This document shows positions 28,999 through 38,845 of a stretch of DNA of 64,000 nt, piece after piece. The notes beneath the pieces were generated by a model, which saw nothing but the letters and a program-made list of their open reading frames with translations, made no database searches and had not been told where the DNA came from. The position numbers and the translations under genes were made by a program. The first letter of the stretch is position 1; each line of letters starts with the position of its first letter. The DNA is from Virgibacillus dokdonensis. GTDB lineage: Bacteria > Bacillota > Bacilli > Bacillales > Amphibacillaceae. The DNA lies in assembly GCF_900166595.1 (NCBI RefSeq), contig NZ_LT745762.1, positions 179,971 through 243,970 of the forward strand, in the 5' to 3' direction.

Positions 28999-29029
28999 TA
29001 AAAACTCTAACTTTGTGGGGTCACCACCC

Positions 29030-30457
29030 TTAACCCTCTTTTATTTTATCTTTCGTTGTCTCCAGATTTTGTTGCTCCCAGTCTATAAATCCGCCTTCCA
29101 CGTTAATAACGTCAAATCCTTGATTTATTAACATGCTTGACGCAATCGCTGAACGCTTTCCTGAGCGACAATGGACAGCAACAGGCTTCTTTGGATTTAA
29201 TTCATCCGCACGTTCTGCTAATTTTGGAAGCGGAATATGCTTGGCGTTTGGAATATGTGCTTCATCCCATTCATCTATATACCTGACATCCAACACTTGA
29301 ACATCATCACGCTCTCTTTTCTTGTCAACTACAGATGGGGATTGCGTATCATAGGTTAGCTTCTCAGATGCACTATCTATGACAGACGTAGCAAAAAATC
29401 CTTTTAAGTTATCCATCCCCATACCAAGCATTATTTTACGTAAAGGGGCAAATTGATGTGGCTCTGCAATAAGGTATATCGTTTTTTCATAATCTGCTAA
29501 ACGACCGAGCCATTCGGTAAACATATCAGGATAAGGAAGATTAATTGTTCCTGGGATACTTCCAGTAGCAAATGTTTGGATACTCCGTGTATCAATTACC
29601 ATCGTCTGGTTATCTTGTGCTAATTCGGCTATTTCGTCACCAGTAAGCTGCATTTCTACCGGTGATGGTACTTGCTGAAGTGGTGTCATACCTGTTTTGT
29701 TTACTTCCTTCATCTTTGCAAAGTAAGCAGGTGGTTCTGGCTGTCCATCCAATAACAAGTTGATAAAAGCTGTTTCTTCGGTTGGTTGAAAAGCTGGATT
29801 AAACAATCGTTCATAGCCCACTGTGCTTGTCGGTACTGCCCCAAGAGCCTTGCCACAAGCACTTCCTGATCCGTGGCCAGGCCATATTTGTACATAGTCC
29901 GCATACTTTTTAAACTGCTGAATAGAGCTAAACATCTGTCTTGCTCCCTCTTCGGCAGATCCTACTACGCCTACTGCCTTCTCTAACAGGTCAGGACGGC
30001 CAACATCGCCTACAAATACAAAATCACCTGTAAATATACCCATTGGCCGATCAGCAACAGCACCATCGATTAATTCATAAGCCATATGCTCCGGTGTATG
30101 TCCAGGGGTGTGGACTGCTCGCAGCTGTACTTTCCCTAATTGGACGGTATCTTGATCACGTAAACCTTTTACAGGCAAGTCGCTACTCCATTCATAGCCC
30201 CCATTATCTACACCTTCTATGGAATGGTAAATTTTTGCCCCCGTTCTACGTGCAAGTTCTGTAACTCCCGATACAAAATCAGCATGAATATGTGTTTCCA
30301 CTGCTGCAACAATTTGAAAACCTTGCTCTCTAGCTGTTTTTAAATACCCCTCTATATTTCTAGCCGGATCAATAACAGCTGCTTCACCAGTAGCTTGGCA
30401 AGCTACCATATAAGAGGCTTGAGCTAAAGAAGTTTCATAAAAATAGTTTAGATACAT
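29030..30457 (-). CDS. CstB-like persulfide dioxygenase-rhodanese fusion
   Basis: The 475-residue protein joins an ETHE1-type metallo-beta-lactamase domain (about 1-245, with THIHADF and GHGSGSACGKALG) to two rhodanese domains. The first (about 265-350) appears to lack the catalytic Cys. The last (about 370-465) has the active-site loop CRSGKRS. Staphylococcal CstB has this order and converts persulfides to thiosulfate via sulfite. The gene is close to the sulfate reduction cluster and a peroxiredoxin. An IS3 element sits directly after its stop and may have displaced its terminator. Confidence 0.85.
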   Translation of the reverse strand: MYLNYFYETSLAQASYMVACQATGEAAVIDPARNIEGYLKTAREQGFQIVAAVETHIHADFVSGVTELARRTGAKIYHSIEGVDNGGYEWSSDLPVKGLRDQDTVQLGKVQLRAVHTPGHTPEHMAYELIDGAVADRPMGIFTGDFVFVGDVGRPDLLEKAVGVVGSAEEGARQMFSSIQQFKKYADYVQIWPGHGSGSACGKALGAVPTSTVGYERLFNPAFQPTEETAFINLLLDGQPEPPAYFAKMKEVNKTGMTPLQQVPSPVEMQLTGDEIAELAQDNQTMVIDTRSIQTFATGSIPGTINLPYPDMFTEWLGRLADYEKTIYLIAEPHQFAPLRKIMLGMGMDNLKGFFATSVIDSASEKLTYDTQSPSVVDKKRERDDVQVLDVRYIDEWDEAHIPNAKHIPLPKLAERADELNPKKPVAVHCRSGKRSAIASSMLINQGFDVINVEGGFIDWEQQNLETTKDKIKEG

Positions 30458-30556
30458 ACATAAACCCCTTTCTAATTAAATATATTGCGAATATTCAAAT
30501 ATACAATCCTGAAAAGTGTCCCCAGCTATGCAGCTAGGGAGCTATCCACTGCCTTA

Positions 30557-31219
30557 TTAATTAATTTCTTTCTTACAATAGTACCAATCTACGCAATCAT
30601 ACTCCTGATTATTCATGCGCTCATTGGCTTCTTCTTTTGTTTGCGGTGGTTTAACAATTCCTTTATCACCAGGTTGCCAATTTGCAGGAGTTGAAACTCC
30701 ATGCTCATCCGTTGTCCGCAATGCTTTCACAAGTCGGACAATTTCTTCCATGTTTCGCCCTGTTGATAATGGATAATAAATTAAGGCACGAATCGTTTGA
30801 TTATCATCAATGACAAATACCGCTCGTGACGTTTCTGTGCCATCGGATTCGGGCATAATCATCCCATATTTCCTAGCAACTTTCTGATTCAAATCAGCAA
30901 TAATCGGAAATTCAATGGTTGTATTAAAGTTTTCTTCAATATTTCTCGCCCAAGCAATGTGCGAACTCACACTATCAATACTTAAGCCAATTAATTCTGT
31001 ATTCATCTCACGTAGTTGGTCATAGACTTCTTGAAAAGCTACAAACTCAGAGGTACATACGGGTGTGAAATCAGCTGGATGCGAAAACAATACAACCCAT
31101 TTTCCCTTATAATCTATTAAAGAAATGTCACCATGGGTCGTTTTTGCAGTAAAGTCAGGTGCTTTTTCACCAATTCTTGGCAAATTGTATGCCTGTGTCG
31201 CTTGGTCCATTTGCTCCAT
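30557..31219 (-). CDS. 1-Cys-type (Prx6-like) peroxiredoxin
   Basis: The 220-residue cytosolic protein has an AhpC/TSA fold with HPADFTPVCTSEF, where the peroxidatic Cys is in PVCT. The long C-terminal domain (ALRTTDEHGVSTPANWQPGD) is characteristic of Prx6-type enzymes, and a Cys-rich end (CVDWYYC) could resolve the sulfenate. It lies upstream of the CstB-like gene on the same strand, about 100 bp away. It reduces peroxides; the electron donor is unknown. Confidence 0.9.
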   Translation of the reverse strand: MEQMDQATQAYNLPRIGEKAPDFTAKTTHGDISLIDYKGKWVVLFSHPADFTPVCTSEFVAFQEVYDQLREMNTELIGLSIDSVSSHIAWARNIEENFNTTIEFPIIADLNQKVARKYGMIMPESDGTETSRAVFVIDDNQTIRALIYYPLSTGRNMEEIVRLVKALRTTDEHGVSTPANWQPGDKGIVKPPQTKEEANERMNNQEYDCVDWYYCKKEIN

Positions 31220-31515
31220 CGTAAATCCCTCTCTACTTTTATTCTTACATAATGCCTATACCTCTAGCCTACTAGAATTAAACTGTATATAGCATAAAAA
31301 TAGAAATTGTCATCAATTATTAACAATTGAAACAAGCAAACATATGTTGAAAAGCAATTATAACATTCACATGTATCCTTTTTAGAAACCTTTACTTCTC
31401 GTCATTTTTTTACGACCAAAGCCATATTTTGCTTACACAATAACCCTTTCATTTTACAGTCTATAGTGTAAAGAAGAACAGAGATTAGCAATGCTCTTTT
31501 CCAGAAAGAAATCTA

Positions 31516-33246
31516 TTAACGCATTTGTACCCGATGTAAATGCGCAAAAATACCATCACGCTCCAACAATTGCTCATGACTCCCCTCTTCTTCTATCCCT
31601 TCCTTCGTAACAACCATAATTCGGTCTGCATTTTTTATCGTAGCTAATCGGTGCGCAATTACGAGTGTTGTACGATCTTTGGCCAGCTCTGTTAACGCCT
31701 TTTGAATAATCATCTCTGTTTCCGTGTCTAGTGCAGACGTAGCTTCATCTAAAATTAAAATAGGTGGGTTTTTTAAAAACATCCTTGCGATTGCAATGCG
31801 CTGTTTTTGCCCGCCTGATAGCTTCAATCCCCTTTCACCAACTTGCGTTTCAAACCCTTGTGGCAACTCTTGAATAAACTCTTCCATATGGGCACGACGT
31901 GCAGCTAATTCAATTTCCTCATTTGACGCATCAAGCTTTCCATAAGCAATATTTTCTCGTAGTGTCCCTGTGAATAAAAAGACGTCCTGCTGTACAATTC
32001 CAATCTGCTGACGCAAACTCTCCTTCGTCATATCACGTATATCCATACCGTCAATCATAATTTTTCCCGCATTCACATCATAAAACCTTGGAATTAAAGA
32101 ACAGATCGTTGTTTTCCCTGCTCCAGACGGACCAACGAAAGCCACTGTCTCGCCTGCTTGAATGTGAAAACTCAAATCATTTAAAACCGGTTTTTGCGTT
32201 TTTTCATATGTAAAAGTAACATGATGAAAGGAAATATTCCCATGTAAATAAGCTACAGATTGTGCATCGTATTTATTTTGCACATCTGGATCCATATCCA
32301 ACAGCTCTATAAAACGTTTAAAGCCTGCCATCCCTTTTGGATACAATTCCAATAATGCGGTAATTTTTTGAATAGGCGTAAAGAGTACATTGACGAATAA
32401 AACAAAGCTAACGAGTTCACCAATCAACAATTCATTCTGAAAGGTTAGCCAAGCGCCAACGACTAACACCAAAAGTGTAATGAGACGCATGAGCATGTAT
32501 ATATTAGAATGTACAATTGCCATAACTTGATATGCTTTTACCTTTGCTTTGCGGAAGCTATGATTATCTTTCGTAAATCGCTCCATTTCATGTGCTTCAT
32601 TCGTAAATGATTGAACAACACGAGCACCTGAAACTGCGTCCTCTACGCGTGCGTTGACACCTGCAATATCTTCGTACATCTTTGTCCATGCTTTATTCAT
32701 TTGGATATTGCTAAATGCAATGAGAAAAATCAATATTGGTACTGCAAATAAAATAATGAAAGCAAGTTTTACATTAATGGTAAACATGATGATAAACGCA
32801 CCGATAAAGGTCATGAACGAAATAAAGAAATCTTCCGGACCGTGATGTGCCAGTTCTCCAATATCAAATAGATCGTTTGTGATGCGACTCATAATATGGC
32901 CGGTTTTCGTATTATCAAAAAAGCGAAATGATTGCCGTTGAACATGATGAAACAATTCCTGACGCATATCCGTTTCTATATTAATTCCTAGCTTATGCCC
33001 ATAGTAAGTAACTACATATTGCAATACAGTACTCAGCAAGTAGACGAGTAGAAGTAGCACACTAACTACGATAATGACATCCCAATCATTACCTGGTAGT
33101 AAGTCATCAATGAAATACTGCACAGCAACAGGAAATGCTAACTCTAATAACGCTACAATAACTGCAGAGGTGAAATCTACTGCAAATAAACGTTTATGTG
33201 GCTTGTAATAGGAGAAAAATCGTCGTAACATATCCTTTTTGCCCAT
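31516..33246 (-). CDS. ABC exporter, fused permease and ATPase (YgaD-like)
   Basis: A 576-residue half-transporter with six N-terminal membrane helices (about 15-310) and one nucleotide-binding domain. The latter shows Walker A GPSGAGKTT, signature LSGGQKQR, Walker B ILILDEATSALD and a switch His in VIAHRLATI. It would act as a homodimer exporting lipids or drugs; no partner gene is adjacent. The ATG at 33246 is preceded by AAGGGATGGG-type sequence. Confidence 0.92.
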   Translation of the reverse strand: MGKKDMLRRFFSYYKPHKRLFAVDFTSAVIVALLELAFPVAVQYFIDDLLPGNDWDVIIVVSVLLLLVYLLSTVLQYVVTYYGHKLGINIETDMRQELFHHVQRQSFRFFDNTKTGHIMSRITNDLFDIGELAHHGPEDFFISFMTFIGAFIIMFTINVKLAFIILFAVPILIFLIAFSNIQMNKAWTKMYEDIAGVNARVEDAVSGARVVQSFTNEAHEMERFTKDNHSFRKAKVKAYQVMAIVHSNIYMLMRLITLLVLVVGAWLTFQNELLIGELVSFVLFVNVLFTPIQKITALLELYPKGMAGFKRFIELLDMDPDVQNKYDAQSVAYLHGNISFHHVTFTYEKTQKPVLNDLSFHIQAGETVAFVGPSGAGKTTICSLIPRFYDVNAGKIMIDGMDIRDMTKESLRQQIGIVQQDVFLFTGTLRENIAYGKLDASNEEIELAARRAHMEEFIQELPQGFETQVGERGLKLSGGQKQRIAIARMFLKNPPILILDEATSALDTETEMIIQKALTELAKDRTTLVIAHRLATIKNADRIMVVTKEGIEEEGSHEQLLERDGIFAHLHRVQMR

Positions 33247-33259
33247 CCCTTTCTTTATA

Positions 33260-33345
33260 TTAGAAAAACTGTGCTTATTGGTCTTTATGGCGTAAGCTAT
33301 CGTTTTTCTTATACTATAATTTTGTGCTTTCCTAATAAGTATAAA
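33260..33345 (+). repeat. Hairpin-head copy of the dispersed repeat
   Basis: TTAGAAAAAC, then a variable inner part, then GTTTTTCTTATACTATAATT and a CTTTCCTA tail. It lies in the divergent gap between the ABC exporter and DoxX genes. Confidence 0.65.
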
Positions 33346-33455
33346 GGAATTATACGTTGAAGCATAATGCTTGGCAAGTTTGTCCTTCTTCTTGCATATA
33401 ATGAATTGATCTACATGTAAGCGTCTCTACCTTTAATAAGAAGGGGGGAATATCG

Positions 33456-33830
33456 ATGGAAAAGCAGTTAAGCCAACCGCTATTTACGTGGATATGCTAT
33501 TGCCTAGCGTTTGTTTTTTTAACATCGGGGATGATGAAACTCGTAGTTAGCGATTTTAAAGTACGTTTTGCCGAATTAGGGCTTCCTTTTCCGGAGTTAG
33601 CCTTGTTTATCGTTGCCATTGTAGAAGTTGCTTGCGGAATGTTGATCGCTAGAAGGTTCTATCTCCACTTAGCCGTACCACCACTAATTTTAATTATGCT
33701 TGTCGCTTTATATTTAACCAAACTACCCACTTTACTCCATCAAGGGGTACTCCCCTTTCTATTCGAAGCAAGATTAGATATTGTTATGTTCGTTTTATTA
33801 CTGGTTATTTGGAATAAGAAAAAATTGTAA
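33456..33830 (+). CDS. DoxX-family membrane protein
   Basis: The 124-residue protein has four predicted membrane helices (about 10-28, 45-66, 70-90, 100-120). It has the DoxX/DoxD layout, including FLTSGMMKLV in helix 1 and ELALFIVAIVEVACG in helix 2. Many relatives sit in redox or sulfur contexts, but this substrate is unknown. AAGGGGGGAAT lies before the ATG. Confidence 0.82.
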   Translation: MEKQLSQPLFTWICYCLAFVFLTSGMMKLVVSDFKVRFAELGLPFPELALFIVAIVEVACGMLIARRFYLHLAVPPLILIMLVALYLTKLPTLLHQGVLPFLFEARLDIVMFVLLLVIWNKKKL

Positions 33831-34200
33831 TGCTATTTCTCCTCAACTGTTGATAACTAGTGTATAATTGGGGCATACGCTGTTGAAAAGCTGTGTTCAT
33901 CCACAAAATTATCCACATATGCACAAATGTTCGCAGCTATTTTGTTTTGTTGTTTTTTTCACATACTATATATTGATTTTCTTCTTAAAAGTTATTCACA
34001 AATTGTGCATAATAACGACATGCCTGTGGATAAGTTTAACTATTCCTTGGTCTTGATCGTTGAATGATGAAGGAACTTGAAAAACTTCTCTGGACCTGAG
34101 AAGAAATAAAATCTAACTAGTAAAATTGCTATTATAACTATTTTTAAATAAGCTGCTGAACATCGTCATCCCTGTTCATCTGCCTTTTTACGGATAACTA

Positions 34201-34290
34201 TATTAGAAAAGCTTAGTTATACGATATACCGTAAATTGTTCTTCGATATAAAAATGCTAAGACTCTCCCCTTTATACTTTCTTATCGTGT
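34201..34290 (+). repeat. Diverged head/tail of the dispersed repeat
   Basis: TTAGAAAAGCTTAG opens it, and TTTATACTTTCTTATCGTGT closes it, directly before a terminator. It lies inside the DnaA-box cluster. Confidence 0.5.
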
Positions 34291-34325
34291 AAAAAAAGAG
34301 CACCTAATGCTAGGCGCTCTTTTTT
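34291..34325. terminator. Terminator downstream of htrC
   Basis: AAAAAAAGAGC(A)CCTA pairs with TAGG(C)GCTCTTTTTT; flanking A and T runs make it usable from both sides. Confidence 0.75.
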
Positions 34326-34370
34326 CAATTATTCACCATGTGGATAACTGTTTTGCACTCATAAAACACC

Positions 34371-34410
34371 AAAAGCAAGGTTATCCACAATGTGGGCAAA
34401 CCTTGCTTTT
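34371..34410 (-). terminator. htrC terminator with a DnaA box in its loop
   Basis: AAAAGCAAGGTT pairs with AACCTTGCTTTT, ending two bases from the htrC stop codon. The loop contains a perfect TTATCCACA box. Confidence 0.8.
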
Positions 34411-34412
34411 GG

Positions 34413-35630
34413 TTAATTTTGCTCTCCTAGTTGAATCGTTGTCTCGCGTTTTTTGCCATCACGATAATAAGTGACAGCTATTTCGTCTCCTACTTCTTTT
34501 TCTTGATAAAGAATCTTTCGAAGATCAATCATATTCATTACTTTCTTGCCATCTAGTTCTGTAATTACATCTAACCGTTTTAGCCCAGCTCGATCAGCAG
34601 GTGATAGCGGTTCTACACTCCATACATATACGCCGCCTTTAATATTATCTGGAAGACTTAAAGTACTATCCCATTCTGTTTGTGGTACTTCCTCTAAGGA
34701 GTAAATTTCTACGCCTAAATAAGGTCTTGTAACCTTTCCTTCTGTTTCCAGTTCTTCTATAATTGGCAGTGCAGAATCAATTGGTATGGCAAAGCCTAAC
34801 CCTTCTACTGCTGTTTGGTTAATTTTCATCGAGTTTATTCCGATGAGTTGCCCACGAATATTAATAAGCGCACCACCACTATTACCTGGGTTAATGGCTG
34901 CATCGGTTTGAATTACTTCTGCTTGCCAGTCCGCTCGTCCATCCTGGTTAAAATCTTGTGGAATGGTTCTTTCGGTGCCACTAATGACTCCTTGGGTAAC
35001 CGACCCTGAAAACATAAGCCCAAGTGGATTGCCAATTGCAATAGCAGGTTCACCCGTTTTCACATTTGCCGAAGAGCCAATTTCGATAACTTGTTCTACT
35101 TGGTCTCCATCCATTTTTAAAACGGCTAAATCAGAAAAGAGATCTGTTCCCACTAAATCTGCTTTTACATGTGTATCATCAGATAATACAACCTCAACTG
35201 TATCCGCACCTTCTACAACATGATGATTCGTGACTACAAATGCACTTCCATCTGTCTTTTTATAAATGACACCAGAACCTTCACCAGCTTGACTATTTTC
35301 CTCCTGTTGTTGCCAAAAATCCATTTGACTTTGAATATTAATCACCCCAACAACTGCTGGTGCTACCTGGTTGATGACTTCCGTAATTTGTGATGACACA
35401 TCTACATTCACCATTTCTTTTGGACCGCTACTCTTATTCCTAGAATCATTTGCACTACTCTGCTCATTCTGTTGTTGCTCTACATTATTTAAAATACCTG
35501 TATCTACAAGTGCAGGAAGTGCGACTGTTACAAGCAAAACACCAAGGATTGCACCAAGCAGCAATGGCACAAGCCAGCCGCTCTTTTTCTTTCGTCGTTT
35601 CGGTGGATAGTGCTGATCATAATATCCCAT
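34413..35630 (-). CDS. htrC: HtrA/DegP-like membrane-anchored serine protease (HtrC/YycK)
   Basis: The 405-residue protein has one N-terminal membrane helix (about 19-42) and a Ser/Asn/Gln-rich linker. A trypsin-like domain follows with the triad His137 (TNHHVV), Asp167 (FSDLAVL) and Ser251 (NPGNSGGA), and a C-terminal PDZ domain (about 310-400). It degrades misfolded exported proteins outside the membrane. It follows walJ in the conserved wal-htrC order, separated by about 170 bp. Confidence 0.93.
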   Translation of the reverse strand: MGYYDQHYPPKRRKKKSGWLVPLLLGAILGVLLVTVALPALVDTGILNNVEQQQNEQSSANDSRNKSSGPKEMVNVDVSSQITEVINQVAPAVVGVINIQSQMDFWQQQEENSQAGEGSGVIYKKTDGSAFVVTNHHVVEGADTVEVVLSDDTHVKADLVGTDLFSDLAVLKMDGDQVEQVIEIGSSANVKTGEPAIAIGNPLGLMFSGSVTQGVISGTERTIPQDFNQDGRADWQAEVIQTDAAINPGNSGGALINIRGQLIGINSMKINQTAVEGLGFAIPIDSALPIIEELETEGKVTRPYLGVEIYSLEEVPQTEWDSTLSLPDNIKGGVYVWSVEPLSPADRAGLKRLDVITELDGKKVMNMIDLRKILYQEKEVGDEIAVTYYRDGKKRETTIQLGEQN

Positions 35631-35801
35631 ATACCTACCCCTTTTTGGGAAAGAGGTTTACTCCTTCCTGAATGATAAATAATTGCTCTTATTATTCCCC
35701 GAAAAAGTATGAAAATAACCACATTTACTAGCTACCACTTAAAAATCTCCCTTATCATCAATTCTTTATCGCCATAGCTAGCCCGCCAAATTTATACTTC
35801 G

Positions 35802-36584
35802 TTATACTGCAAAAAGAGGTGTAGACTTATCATGGTACGTATCTAGCAAATCTATCGCTATCCCTCTCTCTTGTAGAACTTGATCTACAGACATTCTAGC
35901 TAAATCACGCATATTATTATCTAAACTTAGATGTGCTAAGTAAATGCGTTTCGTATTATTATCAATAATATCTGCTAGAGCCAGACCACAATCTTCATTG
36001 GAAATATGGCCAGAATCGCCCAGTATTCTCCGTTTAACATTCCAAGGATACTTCCCCATTCGAAGCATGCCTACATCATGGTTTGCTTCAAATATATACG
36101 CATCTGCACCCTCCACTGTTTTCTTAATGCGGTCGGAAACATACCCTAAATCCGTTACTAATGCTACCTTCTTATCTTCATGATGAAATGTATAAAACAT
36201 AGGTTCTGCTGCATCATGGGATACACCAAAAGAAGCAACATCCATATCACCAAACGTTTTTACTTCATCCTGATGAAAATAAAATTTTTGATCCACCGAT
36301 ATGTTACCAATCGATTTTTCCATCGCTTTCCAAGTCTTTTCATTCGCATAGATAGGTAACTGGTACTTACGAGCAATAATGCCTAATCCTTTTATATGAT
36401 CGCTATGCTCATGCGTTACTAATATTCCCGATAGCTTTCGGGGATCCGCATCTATTTCTGCAAATAAACGATCCATCTGCTTTCCACTTAACCCAGCATC
36501 AACGAGTAATTTCTCTTGTTCCGTTTCAATGTAAAAAGCATTTCCAGTACTGCCTGAAGCTAGTACGCTAAAACGTAAAGTCAT
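35802..36584 (-). CDS. walJ: WalJ/YycJ metallo-beta-lactamase-fold hydrolase
   Basis: The 260-residue protein has the MBL metal motif THEHSDH, with later ligands in VTDLG and LAHLS. In other Firmicutes WalJ/YycJ coordinates replication with cell division and is thought to be a nuclease. It overlaps the walI stop by four bases (ATGA), so it is translationally coupled to the wal operon. It is full length. Confidence 0.95.
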   Translation of the reverse strand: MTLRFSVLASGSTGNAFYIETEQEKLLVDAGLSGKQMDRLFAEIDADPRKLSGILVTHEHSDHIKGLGIIARKYQLPIYANEKTWKAMEKSIGNISVDQKFYFHQDEVKTFGDMDVASFGVSHDAAEPMFYTFHHEDKKVALVTDLGYVSDRIKKTVEGADAYIFEANHDVGMLRMGKYPWNVKRRILGDSGHISNEDCGLALADIIDNNTKRIYLAHLSLDNNMRDLARMSVDQVLQERGIAIDLLDTYHDKSTPLFAV

Positions 36585-37525
36585 TCAAAGTCACTCCGAT
36601 TATTCTCTATACTATCTTCCGCAATAATTTGATTTACCATAATTAAAAATTCCTTCTTCCACTCTATTTCATTACTCATTTGTTGCATTACACTTTCATA
36701 ATTCTGCAACGTATCCGAAAGGAACTTTGTATTATCGCCCATGCTTACATATGGTTCTACCGCACCTACAAAGTAATTCCGTTCTTCATTTACCGTTATT
36801 TTATATGTTGGTGCAAAAACCTGTGACGCTCCTGTCTCAGAAGCAATTCGAGTATAATACCCATACTCTACGTCTGTAATAGTGTCTTTCGAATATAATT
36901 CATTTTGGTCAAATAAAGTACCGATCGCACTCATTGGCTCATACAGCGTACTTGGCTCTCCTTGCTCTTGCGCATCTCCTAACATCGTTTGCGTATAATA
37001 AATCATTTCATTATCTTCATTTAGAAAAACAAGTATCAAACCGTAGCGATTATAATAAATGGTTCGATCCTTATTTTTCTGAAATAATAACAATACATTA
37101 GCATCTTTATCCCAACCATAATACTTGTACCCATCTGAAGAAGCAATATACTTCTTTAGCAATTGACTAACACTGGCATTATTTGGTTGCTTTGGCATTG
37201 GGATCGGCTCATCAAATCTAGAGACAAGTAAAGACCCATTAATCAATTCCGTTTCTTGATTTTTCAATGCTTTTATTTTGTTGTAATCTGTTTCTGTATA
37301 TTTTTTTGGTGCAATATTCATATACGTATCTTTCTTCACATCTATATGATAATCACGAATCTTAATATTTTCTTGCTTCAACTCTTCTTCCAAGGTTGGT
37401 TCATTTGGATTTGTGCGATCATAAGAATCGATGCTACTTTGTTTATCCATAAACTCTACAAACAAATAAATATTAAGAATTAAAAAGCATAATATAAATA
37501 AGGTTTTAATTTGACTCCACTGCAT
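36581..37525 (-). CDS. walI: WalI (YycI) regulator of WalK
   Basis: The 314-residue protein has one N-terminal membrane helix (about 5-23: [18 protein letters not shown]) and an extracytoplasmic domain. With WalH it contacts WalK in the membrane and restrains its activity. Operon position between walH and walJ supports the call more than any motif does. The C-terminal tail is longer than in B. subtilis. Confidence 0.93.
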   Translation of the reverse strand: MQWSQIKTLFILCFLILNIYLFVEFMDKQSSIDSYDRTNPNEPTLEEELKQENIKIRDYHIDVKKDTYMNIAPKKYTETDYNKIKALKNQETELINGSLLVSRFDEPIPMPKQPNNASVSQLLKKYIASSDGYKYYGWDKDANVLLLFQKNKDRTIYYNRYGLILVFLNEDNEMIYYTQTMLGDAQEQGEPSTLYEPMSAIGTLFDQNELYSKDTITDVEYGYYTRIASETGASQVFAPTYKITVNEERNYFVGAVEPYVSMGDNTKFLSDTLQNYESVMQQMSNEIEWKKEFLIMVNQIIAEDSIENNRSDFE

Positions 37526-37528
37526 ATC

Positions 37529-38845
37529 TTAAACCCCTCCCTGTTGTGAAGCAGGAGTTTCTAAGTCTGGAAACAGTTTTTTCCATATTCCATTTTTTTG
37601 CATAAACCAAACTGGATTTAAAATAACCGAGTTATCCGTTTGGTATTGGAAATCATACATTAATTGAATATCTTCTATTTGATCAACCTCGTCGGTTAAT
37701 TCATTGTTTACATAACGGATTACATCTGCTCCAGAAGGGACATCGATATCTTCTGTCCGCACTTCATTGCTAAGCTTTAATAACGAACGGTTATAACGAT
37801 AAATATCAAGCCCTTGGTACTGAATTTCCATTAAGGACAAGCCGTATTCGTTATAAACTGGATAACCATTGTAACTCATTCTGTAAATTACTTGATTTGA
37901 TGAGGTATCTAAATTATATAATTGATAATTCCCAAACCAACCGTCGTGTGAATCTATCGTTGAAATACTCCGACCGATTAATTCTACTGGATCATTTGGA
38001 CCTGAATCATTATCCGTAGCATAAGGATAATAGTACTCTAATTTTGTCTCATGATGCTGTATTCGCATCTCACGCTCACTATCAGCAAAAAAGAACTCTC
38101 CAATGCCTCTTTCCCCTTCATCAGATCGATTTACTCTAGTCGTGTTCGGAAATAAAGCTCTCACAAATCGGTCTGACGGTATCTTATTTACAATAAGCGA
38201 ACGCTTTTTAAAATCTTTTGTTTTACTAGGGATGAAAATGTCTCTTTCCCCTTCGTTAAATAATAAAAACTCGGTTAAGTCTTCTCGAGAAGCAAATAAT
38301 TTCTTAAACTGATTATAATTGGTGGAATTATTTACCGAAGCAGTCGCTTGTCTTCTACCATCAACGGAAGGAAACAGCACGGTAATCGTTGATGTATCTT
38401 CTTTCAGGCGTAAATACATATGATCAAAGGACCAATCTGCGTCCACTTTATCCGTATTTGTAAACTGAAATAGACTCGTAACAATCTGAATTGGCAACGC
38501 ATCTGGGAATCTGATTTCTATATCAAAGTCATCTGCGTCCCAATTCGCATCTTTAATACTAAAGTTTGTATACACCCATGTTTGCATGTCTTCAAATAAC
38601 TGTTGCTGCTCTTGTGGATCTTTATATCCTAAATGCTGCTGCCCTGCATGAAAAATAATGGAACTAGGTAGAATGACATTACTCTCGGCTTCCATTTTGG
38701 TTCCACCAACACTGGTGTCACTTACATTTTCCTTATCATCGAGTTCTTCAAATTCAGATTGATAATTCCATAATCCAAACGTTAATAATAAACTAAGTCC
38801 AATTAACAATACTAATAAAATAGATTTAAACGTCTCTAGTTTCAT
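37529..38845 (-). CDS. walH: WalH (YycH) regulator of WalK
   Basis: The 438-residue protein has a short cytoplasmic N-terminus, one membrane helix (about 8-26) and a large outer YycH domain. It forms a complex with WalI and WalK. Its start overlaps the walK stop, and it ends three bases before walI, so the genes are tightly coupled. Confidence 0.94.
   Translation of the reverse strand: MKLETFKSILLVLLIGLSLLLTFGLWNYQSEFEELDDKENVSDTSVGGTKMEAESNVILPSSIIFHAGQQHLGYKDPQEQQQLFEDMQTWVYTNFSIKDANWDADDFDIEIRFPDALPIQIVTSLFQFTNTDKVDADWSFDHMYLRLKEDTSTITVLFPSVDGRRQATASVNNSTNYNQFKKLFASREDLTEFLLFNEGERDIFIPSKTKDFKKRSLIVNKIPSDRFVRALFPNTTRVNRSDEGERGIGEFFFADSEREMRIQHHETKLEYYYPYATDNDSGPNDPVELIGRSISTIDSHDGWFGNYQLYNLDTSSNQVIYRMSYNGYPVYNEYGLSLMEIQYQGLDIYRYNRSLLKLSNEVRTEDIDVPSGADVIRYVNNELTDEVDQIEDIQLMYDFQYQTDNSVILNPVWFMQKNGIWKKLFPDLETPASQQGGV

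Larger units (their letters stand above)
27554..29026 (+). mobile_element. IS3-family insertion sequence
   Basis: Two overlapping frames with a -1 slippery site are enclosed by imperfect inverted ends of about 25 bp (TGGTG...AAAGTTAGAGT and its complement ending in CACCA). A large hairpin just inside the left end (CCCCAAAAGT/ACTTTTGGGG) may shield the element from outside transcription. The right end lies three bases before the 3' end of the CstB-like gene. No clear target duplication was seen. Confidence 0.85.
33897..34389. promoter_or_regulatory. DnaA-box cluster between DoxX and htrC
   Basis: Within 500 bp there are six 9-mers matching TTWTNCACA: TTATCCACA at 33909 and 34381, TTATTCACA at 33992, and on the other strand TGTGCATAA at 34004 and TGTGGATAA at 34025 and 34339. 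One-mismatch boxes lie at 33848, 33897, 33917 and 34329. The density is far above chance. In B. subtilis a DnaA-box cluster is known near yydA/rlmH next to htrC, so this is probably the equivalent DnaA-titrating or regulatory site. Confidence 0.75.

Noticed and set aside
29710..29904. Small frames opposite or out of phase with the CstB-like gene and other long genes
   Set aside because: They overlap well-supported coding sequence in other frames and lack start signals and family resemblance.
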